DNA of 64,000 bases from Psychrobacter frigidicola (GTDB lineage Bacteria > Pseudomonadota > Gammaproteobacteria > Pseudomonadales > Moraxellaceae), in the NCBI RefSeq assembly GCF_007997305.1, contig NZ_VORZ01000001.1:1364001-1428000 (forward strand). Reading direction: 5' to 3'. Under the pieces are notes generated by a model. That model saw only the letters and a list, made by a program, of their open reading frames with translations, was not told the origin of the DNA and ran no database searches. Positions 21,685-30,334 of this stretch are shown piece after piece (position 1 is the first letter of the stretch; every line of letters starts with the position of its first letter). A program made the position numbers and the translations under genes.

Positions 21685-22893
21685 ATGAAAGATTTAAGTA
21701 AAATTACTGAAATTGAAGACCTGCGCCAAGTCGCTCAGCGTAAAATACCGCGCATGTTTTATGATTATGTAGATTCAGGTTCATGGACTGAGACCACTTA
21801 TCGTAATAACGAAACCGACTTTGACCGTATTAAATTACGTCAACGGGTACTGGTTGATATGGAAGGGCGCTCGCTTGCTACTGATATGCTAGGCTCACCA
21901 GTAAAAATGCCAGTGGCTATTGCACCGACTGGCTTTACCGGCATGATGTGGGCAGATGGGGAGATTCATGCCGCACGGGCAGCAGAGAAGTTTGGCGTGC
22001 CTTTCTCTTTATCAACGATGAGTATTTGCTCGATTGAAGATGTCGCAGAAAATACCAGTGCGCCGTTTTGGTTTCAGCTATATATGATGCGCGATCAAGA
22101 CTTTATAGCCAATCTCATTCGCCGTGCCAAAGCCGCCAATTGCTCAGCGCTTATCTTAACGGCCGATTTGCAGGTATTAGGCCAACGTCATAAAGACATT
22201 AAAAATGGTTTATCCGCGCCGCCAAAACCTACCCTAGCCAATATCCTAAACCTGATGACCAAGCCAGAATGGTGCCTGAATATGCTTGGCACCAAACGCC
22301 GAACCTTTGGTAATATCGTCGGTCACGCCAAAAATGTTGAAGACCTTTCCTCCTTATCAGCATGGACAGCAGAGCAGTTTGACCCTGCGCTAAGCTGGGA
22401 CGATGTATCCCGTATTAAGGACATGTGGGGCGGCAAGCTTATTATCAAAGGTATCATGGAGCCAGAAGATGCGATATTAGCAGCGCGTAGTGGTGCCGAT
22501 GCGCTAGTAGTCTCGAATCATGGCGGTCGTCAGCTTGATGGCGCGCCCTCCTCTATTGCTTCCCTTGCTGATATCGTGCAAGCGGTACGTGCTGAGAACA
22601 GTCAAATCGAGATTTGGCTCGATAGTGGTATTCGCTCTGGCCAAGATGTGCTCAAAGCAATGGCCTTAGGCGCTAATGGCACTATGATTGGACGGGCGTT
22701 TTTATACGGCTTGGGTGCGTATGGTGAAGACGGCGTGCGCCGTGCGCTTGAGCTTATTTATAACGAGTGTGATATCACCATGGCATTTTGCGGTCATACG
22801 GATATCAATCAAGTAACCGATGATATTTTAGTTAAAGGCACTTACGAACATCTCAAAACCGCGCTACCGTATGTCGCGCCGATGCGCTGGTAA
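21685..22893 (+). CDS. lldD: FMN-dependent L-lactate dehydrogenase
   Basis: 402 residues of the alpha-hydroxyacid oxidase/dehydrogenase TIM-barrel family. Oxidises L-lactate to pyruvate and passes electrons to the respiratory quinone pool at the inner membrane. Visible: the N-terminal ARRKIPRMFYDYVDSGS-like segment (RKIPRMFYDYVDSGSWTE), the FMN-binding APTGF, and the catalytic SNHGGRQLDGAPSS with the active-site His. The glycine-rich GANGTMIGRAFLYG lies after it. An AAGGAA ribosome site lies 8 nt before the ATG. It is the second gene of the lactate pair. Confidence 0.95.
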   Translation: MKDLSKITEIEDLRQVAQRKIPRMFYDYVDSGSWTETTYRNNETDFDRIKLRQRVLVDMEGRSLATDMLGSPVKMPVAIAPTGFTGMMWADGEIHAARAAEKFGVPFSLSTMSICSIEDVAENTSAPFWFQLYMMRDQDFIANLIRRAKAANCSALILTADLQVLGQRHKDIKNGLSAPPKPTLANILNLMTKPEWCLNMLGTKRRTFGNIVGHAKNVEDLSSLSAWTAEQFDPALSWDDVSRIKDMWGGKLIIKGIMEPEDAILAARSGADALVVSNHGGRQLDGAPSSIASLADIVQAVRAENSQIEIWLDSGIRSGQDVLKAMALGANGTMIGRAFLYGLGAYGEDGVRRALELIYNECDITMAFCGHTDINQVTDDILVKGTYEHLKTALPYVAPMRW

Positions 22894-23020
22894 ACGATAT
22901 AAGTATGGATAGGAGCAAATAAGATAGAGCACTGATAAGTGTTGGTGGAGCTGAACGCTTTCTTTATACCTATCATACCCTTTATACTCTACCCATACCT
23001 TTTGATTACTATAGCGCTTT

Positions 23021-23944
23021 ATGACTATTCAACAACTGTTAAAAACGGCTCCGGTCACCACTATCCTACTAGTCTGCTTCATTGGCTTGTATGTACTACA
23101 AGTGTTGTCAGGCGTTGATGCCAATAACCCTTCAACTGAGCAACTGCTACATTGGGGCGCAAATGCCCTTCCTTACACTATGGGTGATGATCCATGGCGC
23201 TTGGTCAGTAGTGCTTTTTTACATATTGGCTTTATGCATTTATTGTTTAATAGCTTTGCCATGTACTTTTTTGGCCAGATTGCAGAGCCCATGTTTGGTT
23301 CAGCTAAATTCTTACTGCTATTTTTACTAGCCGCCGTTGGCGGTAACCTGCTGAATAATCATATTACTTGGCAAGGTATTTTGGACGCGACTGCACAGCC
23401 GGGATTATCCGCTGGTGCGTCTGGTGGTATTATGGGTATCGGGGCGGCATTATTGATAGCTGCCCTGTTTAAAATATCCGTGAATAACATGGTGCTGAAT
23501 CTTAAAAGCTTAGTATTTATCATGGGCATTAACTTAGTCTACGGTTTTGCGGTACCGGGTATTGATAATGCCGGACATATTGGCGGCGCGCTGACTGGCT
23601 TAGTGATTGCACTAGCAATAGGCATTGCGCATCGCCAACGTTCGGCTGCACTTGTACCATTGCCAACTCCTCCCCCTAATTATCAGATGGACTATCAAAG
23701 TAATCACTCTAATGACCAGACGGGCTATCAAAACAATTATAATGACTCAAACGGCAATGACCAAACCACTACTATAAATCCTGATATTTATTCCAGCACT
23801 CCTCCTGCTATACCTATTCATACTAAGCCCGCTATCATTTGGCAGATATTACCGTGGATAGTGATATTACTGGTGACCATTGGTTTCGTCTGGTGGTGGC
23901 AAGATATTCATAATCAAATATTACAAGTATTAGCCGCCGTATAA
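23021..23944 (+). CDS. Rhomboid intramembrane serine protease
   Basis: 307 residues. Six-helix rhomboid core with HLLFNSFAMYFFG (Asn77 oxyanion), the nucleophile motif GASGGIMG (Ser134) and GHIGGALTG (His186), which form the Ser-His dyad. It cleaves transmembrane substrates within the inner membrane; substrates are not deducible. After the core comes a polar linker of about 50 residues rich in Asn, Gln, Asp and Tyr (215-265), then an additional hydrophobic segment (WQILPWIVILLVTIGFVWWW), so the protein probably has seven membrane segments. A MipA/OmpV-family gene follows 45 bp downstream and may be co-transcribed. Confidence 0.9.
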   Translation: MTIQQLLKTAPVTTILLVCFIGLYVLQVLSGVDANNPSTEQLLHWGANALPYTMGDDPWRLVSSAFLHIGFMHLLFNSFAMYFFGQIAEPMFGSAKFLLLFLLAAVGGNLLNNHITWQGILDATAQPGLSAGASGGIMGIGAALLIAALFKISVNNMVLNLKSLVFIMGINLVYGFAVPGIDNAGHIGGALTGLVIALAIGIAHRQRSAALVPLPTPPPNYQMDYQSNHSNDQTGYQNNYNDSNGNDQTTTINPDIYSSTPPAIPIHTKPAIIWQILPWIVILLVTIGFVWWWQDIHNQILQVLAAV

Positions 23945-23989
23945 ATACTATTTAATTCAATCTTACCTAATTGCTAATGAGAGCCGACT

Positions 23990-24829
23990 ATGTCAAAACT
24001 TCCTACGTTAACTGTTTCTGCATTAAAAGAAAATGCAACCTCTATCGTTAGCACGCGCACCTTGGTTAATGCTTTAACAGCAACCGCGCTATTTAGCGTA
24101 GCAGGTATGGCAAATGCGGCGTTCTTTAATAACCTACCAGCGGATCAAGATGCGGTATTAAGCGTGGGCGTGAATGTCTTAGTCAACAATTCAGCTTATG
24201 ATTTGGATGACAATAATAAAGTCCGCGTATTGCCCGGTGTCTTTTATGACAATAATAAGTTCTATGCGCGCGGTGCCCAAGCCGGCGCCTATTTAATTAA
24301 TGATGGCACCAATCAGCTCGCGGCCTACGCGCAACTTGATGGCAATTCATTTGATCCTGATGATGCTAACGGTGCACTATCTGGTCTTGATAAGCGTAAG
24401 TTATCAGCAGCGGCAGGCCTTAGCTACATGCGCCTTACCCCTGTCGGTGGCTTCCGTGCACAAGTCGCTACTGATATCTTAGATCATAGTGGTGGCAATA
24501 GCGCCCGCTTGAGTTATCTTGCTAAAATCACTAAAAACAAGCTAACGGTCTATCCGAGCGTTGGCTTTGAGTTTTATGATGATGATTACAACAATTATTA
24601 TTATGGCGTTAGTGATGAAGAGTCAGCACGTACAGGGGTTGACGCTTATGAGTCTAATCAAAGCTTGAATCCTTATGTGAATGTTAGTGCCAATTATGAC
24701 TTTAATGATAAGTGGGCAGGATTTGCCAATCAAAGCTTGAGCTTTTTACCGAATGAGCAAAATGACAGTCCAATGGTGAACTCACGTACGGATTCAACGA
24801 CGACACTTGGGTTGTTGTATAAGTTTTAA
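23990..24829 (+). CDS. MipA/OmpV-family outer-membrane protein
   Basis: 279 residues. It has a long signal peptide (hydrophobic TALFSVAGMANA, cleavage near residue 43), a beta-strand-rich mature part and a C-terminal Phe (GLLYKF), as in Bam-assembled barrels. The segment NNYYYGVSDEESARTG followed by Y-E-S-N is characteristic of MipA/OmpV proteins. Some of these scaffold murein hydrolases and others act as small porins; the role here is not known. It lies 45 bp after the rhomboid gene with a terminator immediately behind, so the two may form an operon. Confidence 0.82.
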   Translation: MSKLPTLTVSALKENATSIVSTRTLVNALTATALFSVAGMANAAFFNNLPADQDAVLSVGVNVLVNNSAYDLDDNNKVRVLPGVFYDNNKFYARGAQAGAYLINDGTNQLAAYAQLDGNSFDPDDANGALSGLDKRKLSAAAGLSYMRLTPVGGFRAQVATDILDHSGGNSARLSYLAKITKNKLTVYPSVGFEFYDDDYNNYYYGVSDEESARTGVDAYESNQSLNPYVNVSANYDFNDKWAGFANQSLSFLPNEQNDSPMVNSRTDSTTTLGLLYKF

Positions 24830-24853
24830 AGTATTTTTAGAAGTTTGATATAA

Positions 24854-24893
24854 AAAAAGACCTTAACGCATTATGTGGTGAGGTCTTTTTTTT
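24854..24893 (+). terminator. Rho-independent terminator of the MipA/OmpV gene
   Basis: A 10-bp stem (AAAAAGACCT / AGGTCTTTTT, 17-nt loop) ending in a long T run, 25 bp after the stop. The minus-strand gene at 24986 may use the same structure. Confidence 0.85.
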
Positions 24894-24985
24894 GCACTAG
24901 CCATAATTTGGGTTAGTTTTATCAAGGTCTGACAGAAAGTGCAGGCTAAACGTAATCCATCCCGCAAATATTATGATTATAGAAA

Positions 24986-25864
24986 TTAAGTATTAATTTT
25001 TGAGACATTTTCGCTAATCTCTTGGATAGCCGCCTTTAATACATGCAAACATATTTTTGCGGTATGTTCTCTTGGATTAAACCCAAAACTCATTTGCTGA
25101 TATGGATGAGTATAATTGCGAAAGTCTCTAAGCGTATGGCTAAATCTCTGAATATCATGTTGTACCAGTCCCAGCTCATACGCAACATCAATAAATGAGC
25201 TTAGCGACCATTTGGAAAGTTCGTACACTTTACCTGATTTATCCTTGGGAGAAGATTTTGCAGTATTAAAATGTCTGGGGTATTGATTAGCCAGACCTAA
25301 TAAAACCCCTTCGAGAGTACTACCTGCAATAATAATTACAGATAAATATGCATCTGAAGAATAACACCTTTCGATTTCTTTTATTCTCCCTTCAATTACC
25401 TCAGAGACCATCCCTTCTAATCCAATTTTCTGTACTGAAATATTTGAAAATTCTCGACTTAGAAATTGGTTTTCAGTAGTAGCATGATTAGATTTTGAAG
25501 GCTCTTTAACCTCAACTTTATCTAATCGTTGAAAATTAATATCAGCGCTGTTACGAATTACCTTCCATTTATCGAAAGCAATATATTTATTTAGGGTTTC
25601 TATACACTCATCAAGATGTTCTAATTTATCTATAAAACTTGCAGGGTATAACACTGCCTTAATGCATTGCTCCATCCTAGGCGTGCCATTGATGATCTCT
25701 AACTTTTGATTAGTATATATCGAACGAGATGGAAAACCCTGTCCATAAATATCGTTAAATCCTAGACTATTGAAGAAATCAACCAGCTGGAAACCTTTTC
25801 TATAACTTGTTTCCTCGTTAATCAGCATACGTAGTTTTTCAAGCGACTTTGTATTTAAATTCAT
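24986..25864 (-). CDS. Abi/HEPN-like protein, possible abortive-infection factor
   Basis: 292 residues from the ATG at 25864, chosen because GGAGG lies 7 nt upstream; an ATG ten codons earlier lies before that site. The C-terminal half (from about residue 165) is helical, with SSDAYLSVIIIAGSTLEGVLL and RDFRNYTHPYQ. The latter contains an R-x(n)-H arrangement like the catalytic motif of HEPN RNases, in a layout like the C-terminal domain of abortive-infection proteins. The N-terminal part (LVDFFNSLGFNDIYGQGFPSR) resembles domains seen at the front of such proteins. The gene is AT-rich and has codon use unlike fumC next door, which suggests horizontal acquisition. Role in phage defence is inference. 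Confidence 0.65.
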   Translation of the reverse strand: MNLNTKSLEKLRMLINEETSYRKGFQLVDFFNSLGFNDIYGQGFPSRSIYTNQKLEIINGTPRMEQCIKAVLYPASFIDKLEHLDECIETLNKYIAFDKWKVIRNSADINFQRLDKVEVKEPSKSNHATTENQFLSREFSNISVQKIGLEGMVSEVIEGRIKEIERCYSSDAYLSVIIIAGSTLEGVLLGLANQYPRHFNTAKSSPKDKSGKVYELSKWSLSSFIDVAYELGLVQHDIQRFSHTLRDFRNYTHPYQQMSFGFNPREHTAKICLHVLKAAIQEISENVSKINT

Positions 25865-25977
25865 AGACAACCTCCAGATATATCTATGCATCATAGCATG
25901 AACATTTACACCTATAACTAGCTATAAACTTTATGGAGAAAGGGTATGATTTAACGAAGCATTTGCATTTTTAATAA

Positions 25978-26014
25978 AAAAAGACCTTGCCACATTACAT
26001 GACAAGGTTTTTTT
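25978..26014 (-). terminator. Rho-independent terminator of fumC
   Basis: A stem AAAAAGACCTTG / CAAGGTTTTTTT with one G-T pair and a 13-nt loop, about 30 bp past the fumC stop. It closely resembles the terminator at 24854. Confidence 0.85.
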
Positions 26015-26042
26015 ATTAAACTGCAAAAACCGCTTCTTTTTC

Positions 26043-27446
26043 TTAAGAAGGATGCACCATATCTTCAGGGGTTACCCACTCATCAAACTGAGCTTCAGTT
26101 AGCAGCTGAAGTTCAACCGCAACTTGCTTAAGGGTTTTATCTTCCTTATAAGCCGTCTTTGCAATTTTCGCGGCATTCTCATAACCGACATGACGGTTCA
26201 ATGCGGTCACTAGCATTAAAGAGTTATGTAAGTAATAGTCGATTTTCTCTTTTACTGGCTCAATACCGGCAGCACAGTGTTCGTTGAAGCTATTGCACGC
26301 ATCGCCTAACAGCTTAATAGACTGCAATAAATTGAAGGCAATCACCGGTTTAAAGACGTTTAGCTCAAAGTTACCAGACGCGCCAGCCATATTAATAGTG
26401 GTATCGTTACCCATGACTTGAGCGACAACCATCGTCATCGCTTCTGACTGAGTGGGATTCACTTTGCCCGGCATGATAGAGGAGCCCGGCTCATTTTCTG
26501 GAATAGTAATCTCACCGATACCGCAGCGTGGACCTGACGCCAACCAACGCACATCATTAGCAATTTTATTTAAGCTACCCGCTAACGTTTTTAGTGCACC
26601 TGAGGCAAACACTTCAGCATCACGCGCCGCTAAAGCTTCAAACTTATTCGGTGAAGTGACAAATGGTAAATCCGTCAATGTTGCTAATTGCTCAGCTGCT
26701 TTTACCGCATAATCAGGATGAGCGTTTAGACCCGTACCAACCGCTGTACCACCCAGTGGCAATTCATATAAGCCTTGTAGCGCATTATCAATACGGACAA
26801 GTGAGTGATCAAGTTGGCTCACATAACCGCTGAATTCTTGGCCTAAAGTTAATGGCGTGGCATCTTGCAAATGCGTACGACCAATTTTCACAATGCTATC
26901 GAATTCTTTGGCTTTTTTATCCAAAGTATCGCGTAGTGCATTTATCGCAGGAATCAATAAGCTATTAATCTCACGCGCAGCAGCCACACGAATAGCGGTT
27001 GGGAAGCTGTCATTGGTTGATTGCGCATGGTTGACATGGTCATTCGGGTGAATCGGCTGATAAGTGCCACGCTCAGAACCCGCAATCTCATTCGCACGGT
27101 TGGCCAATACTTCGTTCATGTTCATGTTTGACTGGGTGCCAGAACCCGTCTGCCAGACCACTAACGGAAACTGGTCGGTTAAGCCACCATTAATCACTTC
27201 ATCAGCGGCTTGGATGATTAAATCACGCTTGTCAGTATCTAAACGCTCTAAGCTCGCATTGGTAATCGCAGCGGCTTTTTTGACCATTGCCATCGCTTCG
27301 ATCATCGGACGCGGTAAAGTCTCACCACCAATCTTAAAGTTCTCGCGGCTACGCTGTGTTTGGGCGCCCCAATAAGCATCTACCGGCACTTCTACGTTGC
27401 CCATGGTATCTTTTTCGGTACGAGTTGCCTGATTCTGTGTCGACAT
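26043..27446 (-). CDS. fumC: Fumarate hydratase class II
   Basis: 467 residues. Iron-independent, oxygen-stable homotetrameric fumarase of the TCA cycle, interconverting fumarate and malate. Signature [15 protein letters not shown] lies near residue 325, with [13 protein letters not shown] near 105 and [10 protein letters not shown] near 190. Length is typical. An AGAGGAC ribosome site lies 6 nt before the ATG. It is divergent from the 5-formyl-THF cyclo-ligase gene, with 228 bp between them. Confidence 0.96.
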   Translation of the reverse strand: MSTQNQATRTEKDTMGNVEVPVDAYWGAQTQRSRENFKIGGETLPRPMIEAMAMVKKAAAITNASLERLDTDKRDLIIQAADEVINGGLTDQFPLVVWQTGSGTQSNMNMNEVLANRANEIAGSERGTYQPIHPNDHVNHAQSTNDSFPTAIRVAAAREINSLLIPAINALRDTLDKKAKEFDSIVKIGRTHLQDATPLTLGQEFSGYVSQLDHSLVRIDNALQGLYELPLGGTAVGTGLNAHPDYAVKAAEQLATLTDLPFVTSPNKFEALAARDAEVFASGALKTLAGSLNKIANDVRWLASGPRCGIGEITIPENEPGSSIMPGKVNPTQSEAMTMVVAQVMGNDTTINMAGASGNFELNVFKPVIAFNLLQSIKLLGDACNSFNEHCAAGIEPVKEKIDYYLHNSLMLVTALNRHVGYENAAKIAKTAYKEDKTLKQVAVELQLLTEAQFDEWVTPEDMVHPS

Positions 27447-27674
27447 AACTGTCCTCTTTAATGATTGATTGCGAGAAGAAAGAGCCTAAACTGTGACTCA
27501 TTTGACTAACCATGCATGTCATTTACAATATAATAGCACGACTTATCACAAATATCTCAAGGACGGCTTAAGGTTGCGATGACATATTTACAATCATAAT
27601 AATAGATACTGTATCGCTAAAGCCAATTATTTATAGTAAAAATTAAATTTTAAATTAAAAAAGGTAATCAAAAT

Positions 27675-28337
27675 ATGATCACCAACATCAACACTTGTGA
27701 TGATAAAAAGTTGCAGGCTCAGTCGGAGCAGCAACCAGTCATTAGCAATCCACCCAGACGCCAGTTTACCCGCCAGCGTCGTCAATTAACTGACAATCAG
27801 CGCCAACACTTTGCCCGTAATGCCAGTTTGCACTTAACTAAACTACAGCAGCGCTTGCCTACCAACGCCCGTATTGGTTTATATTACGACGGCTTTGGTG
27901 AGCTTCCGACTCAGCCATTAGTAGATTGGTGTAAACGCTTAGACTATCGGCCTTATTTGCCAGTGGTTGGGTCATTAGGCAATGATGATAAACGCCTGCG
28001 TTTTGTGGCTATTCACCAATCAAAATTATTAAACATACCAACGCGCATACATAGGCTTGGTATGAAGCAAAATCACCATCGCCGATTATTGTGGGCGCGG
28101 GAATTGGATGTGATTATCTGCCCCTTAACAGCGGTTGATAATTTTGGTAATCGCATGGGTATGGGCGGTGGTTTTTATGATACGACTCTTGCTAAGAGCT
28201 ATCAATCCGGCTCGAAAAAACCATTAAAGATAGGCTGGTGCTATGACTTTCAGGTGGTTGAGCAACTTGCACGCCAATCTTGGGATGTGCCGCTTGATGG
28301 GTTGATTACGCCTAGTGGCCTGAGATGGTTTAAATGA
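27675..28337 (+). CDS. 5-formyltetrahydrofolate cyclo-ligase
   Basis: 220 residues. ATP-dependent conversion of 5-formyl-THF to 5,10-methenyl-THF, clearing an inhibitory folate. The family signature is GNRMGMGGGFYDTTLA, followed by KIGWCYDFQVVEQLARQSWD and VPLDGLITPSG. The basic N-terminus (RRQFTRQRRQLTDNQRQ) matches the phosphate-binding Arg/Lys region. The ribosome site is AAGGT. In enterobacteria the 6S RNA gene precedes this gene; I see no 6S-like structure here. The small gene at 28356 starts 18 bp after its stop and is probably co-transcribed. Confidence 0.9.
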   Translation: MITNINTCDDKKLQAQSEQQPVISNPPRRQFTRQRRQLTDNQRQHFARNASLHLTKLQQRLPTNARIGLYYDGFGELPTQPLVDWCKRLDYRPYLPVVGSLGNDDKRLRFVAIHQSKLLNIPTRIHRLGMKQNHHRRLLWARELDVIICPLTAVDNFGNRMGMGGGFYDTTLAKSYQSGSKKPLKIGWCYDFQVVEQLARQSWDVPLDGLITPSGLRWFK

Positions 28338-28355
28338 TTATTAAAAAAGCTAACC

Positions 28356-28598
28356 ATGACGACAAATAAATCAGTTGCTGACTATCTCGCGGCACATTTA
28401 TCAGCTGATGATGATACCAATACGCAGGCTTATAATGATAAGTTTAGTGAGTCAGAATTAGCGGCGACACTGAATGCTGAACGCTTAGAGGCGCTACTGC
28501 AAGAATGTGATAACTTTTTAGCATTCACTGAACAGGATATAGCAGACTTTGAAGATAAACCTATTAAAATTACGGATAAAACGAATGATAAAAAATAA
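28356..28598 (+). CDS. Small acidic protein downstream of the folate gene
   Basis: 80 residues, acidic, mostly predicted helical (LAATLNAERLEALLQECDNFL), no signal peptide or membrane segment. It starts 18 bp after the cyclo-ligase stop, which supports co-transcription, although the ribosome site is poor. I recognise no family. Confidence 0.6.
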   Translation: MTTNKSVADYLAAHLSADDDTNTQAYNDKFSESELAATLNAERLEALLQECDNFLAFTEQDIADFEDKPIKITDKTNDKK

Positions 28599-28630
28599 AA
28601 ACGGCAGTAAGTGATAAGCCTACAGCCGTT
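28597..28630 (-). terminator. Terminator of the antiporter-family gene
   Basis: On the minus strand an outer AACGGC / GCCGTT pairing plus an imperfect inner stem precedes TTTTATTTTTT. It lies 45 bp beyond the stop of the 28674-30035 gene and overlaps the end of the converging small gene. Confidence 0.65.
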
Positions 28631-28673
28631 AATAATGATTAATTTAACTATTTTTAATGTTTAGAGGCCGTCT

Positions 28674-30035
28674 TTATAACACCATTGCCGCAATCCAACC
28701 AAACACCAATAATGGAATATTGTAATGAATAAAGGTCGGTATCACGCTGTCCTTGATATGGTCGTGTTGTCCATCGACGTTGAGACCAGACGTTGGACCA
28801 AGGGTCGAATCTGACGCGGGAGAACCAGCATCGCCAAGCGCACCAGCCGTACCAATAATCGCAACGGTAGCTAATGGCGAAAATCCAAGGGAAATACACA
28901 GTGGCACATAAATCGCAGCTAAAATCGGAATGGTGGAGAATGACGAGCCAATACCCATCGTCACAATTAGCCCCAGCAATAGCATAACAAAAGCGGCCAT
29001 CGCTTTATTGCCTGCAAAAATGGACGTCGCGCCATCAACTAAAGGTTGGATTTGCTCGGTTGCTTTCATGACTTCGGCAAAACCCTGCGCAGTAATCATA
29101 ATAAAGCCAATCATGGCCATCAGCTTAATACCGTCGTTAAAGACCGTATCCGCATCACGCCATTTGACCACACCGGTGGCCATAAAGACGCCAAAGCCAA
29201 ACATAGAACCAAGTAATAACGAGTCGGTATAAAGCTGAACCACGAAAGCGGTGACAATGGCTGCTAGTGCCACGAGCGTTTTGAGCTTACTTTGCGCTTG
29301 GGCATCCGCAGCCGTTTTACTTAAAGCGTCGCCATCTACCACGGCATCACGCGCGTCTTTATCAATGGTCAGCTGTTGATACTGACGCGGCTTGCGATAA
29401 CTAACAAAGACTGCAATTAATAAACCTACGAACATGCCTAATGCTGGAATTGCCATTGCTTTAGTGACTGAGATATTACTGACATCTATACCCGCTTCAC
29501 CGACGTTTTTGAGCATTATTTGGTTGAGATAAATATCCCCAAAACCATAAGGAATAAACATGTACGTGGTCACCAAACCAAAGGTAATCAGACAAGCTAT
29601 TAGCCGTCTATCAATGTGCATGCGATTAAATGCCAATAGCAATGGTGGTACAAGCAGGGGAATAAAGGCAATATGAATCGGGATTAAGTTTTGGCTAAAG
29701 CAGCTCATCATGACCAGACCAGCAAACAGCATATACTTAATCATTCCACTCGTACCACCAGCGTCAATACGCTTGATGACAGCACCTGCCAGCGACTGTG
29801 GCAATCCTGAATGGGCAATCGCTACCGCAAACGCCCCAAGTAAGGCATAAGAGAGTGCAATTTGTGCCCCATTTTTGATACCTTCTTGAAAGGCCGTTAA
29901 GGTATCAGTCATACCGAGACCCGCTATCAGCCCGCCAGCCATAGCCCCAATAAGTAAACTCAGTACCACATGTACTCGCGCCAGTGACAGCCCCAGCATA
30001 ATGACTACCGCGAGTAGCACTGCATTGATGGTCAT
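28674..30035 (-). CDS. Na+/H+ antiporter-family (NhaC/YuiF-like) membrane transporter
   Basis: 453 residues with about 11-12 hydrophobic segments. The N-terminal part (ARVHVVLSLLIGAMAGGLIAG) and the conserved FSTIPILAAIYVPLC and GALGDAGSPASDSTLGPTSG are those of the YuiF-like branch of the Na+/H+ antiporter family. Members have variously been called antiporters and amino acid permeases. The ion or substrate is not deducible from sequence. A central polar loop (residues 215-250) sits between the two halves. It is monocistronic by its spacing and terminator. Confidence 0.8.
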   Translation of the reverse strand: MTINAVLLAVVIMLGLSLARVHVVLSLLIGAMAGGLIAGLGMTDTLTAFQEGIKNGAQIALSYALLGAFAVAIAHSGLPQSLAGAVIKRIDAGGTSGMIKYMLFAGLVMMSCFSQNLIPIHIAFIPLLVPPLLLAFNRMHIDRRLIACLITFGLVTTYMFIPYGFGDIYLNQIMLKNVGEAGIDVSNISVTKAMAIPALGMFVGLLIAVFVSYRKPRQYQQLTIDKDARDAVVDGDALSKTAADAQAQSKLKTLVALAAIVTAFVVQLYTDSLLLGSMFGFGVFMATGVVKWRDADTVFNDGIKLMAMIGFIMITAQGFAEVMKATEQIQPLVDGATSIFAGNKAMAAFVMLLLGLIVTMGIGSSFSTIPILAAIYVPLCISLGFSPLATVAIIGTAGALGDAGSPASDSTLGPTSGLNVDGQHDHIKDSVIPTFIHYNIPLLVFGWIAAMVL

Positions 30036-30247
30036 GTTTTAGTCCCTTTACCTTTGTAATGTATTACCTAATTTTCAGCCAATTTTTTAATGCTGTTGTC
30101 TTAAACACTTATGCTCATTTTTTATAATGCTTCCGCACGTATTTAAGACGCGCGCCAGTTTACCTTATTTTGGCTTTAAAACCTACGCGCAGAACCTCGC
30201 AGACAGCAAGCCGACCCACACTATTTTTATTCTCTTAAACCATAAGC

Positions 30248-30275
30248 CTTGCAATTTTTTCTGGGGTCACCATTT
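30248..30275 (+). promoter_or_regulatory. Sigma-32-like heat-shock promoter of lon
   Basis: CTTGCAA (30248-30254), 13 bp, CACCATTT (30268-30275). The heat-shock consensus is CTTGAAA, 11-15 bp, CCCCATNT, so each box has a single mismatch. lon is a classical sigma-32 target. Transcription would start near 30283. Confidence 0.6.
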
Positions 30276-30334
30276 ATTTAAACATGAACCACCAACTTGA
30301 CTTTACAAGTCTGGTTAATAAGGAAATAGAAGAT

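Noticed and set aside
27447-27674. 6S RNA (ssrS) upstream of the 5-formyl-THF cyclo-ligase gene
   Set aside because: In enterobacteria the gene sits there, but this 228-bp gap shows no long imperfect duplex with a central bubble, and it must already hold two divergent promoters.
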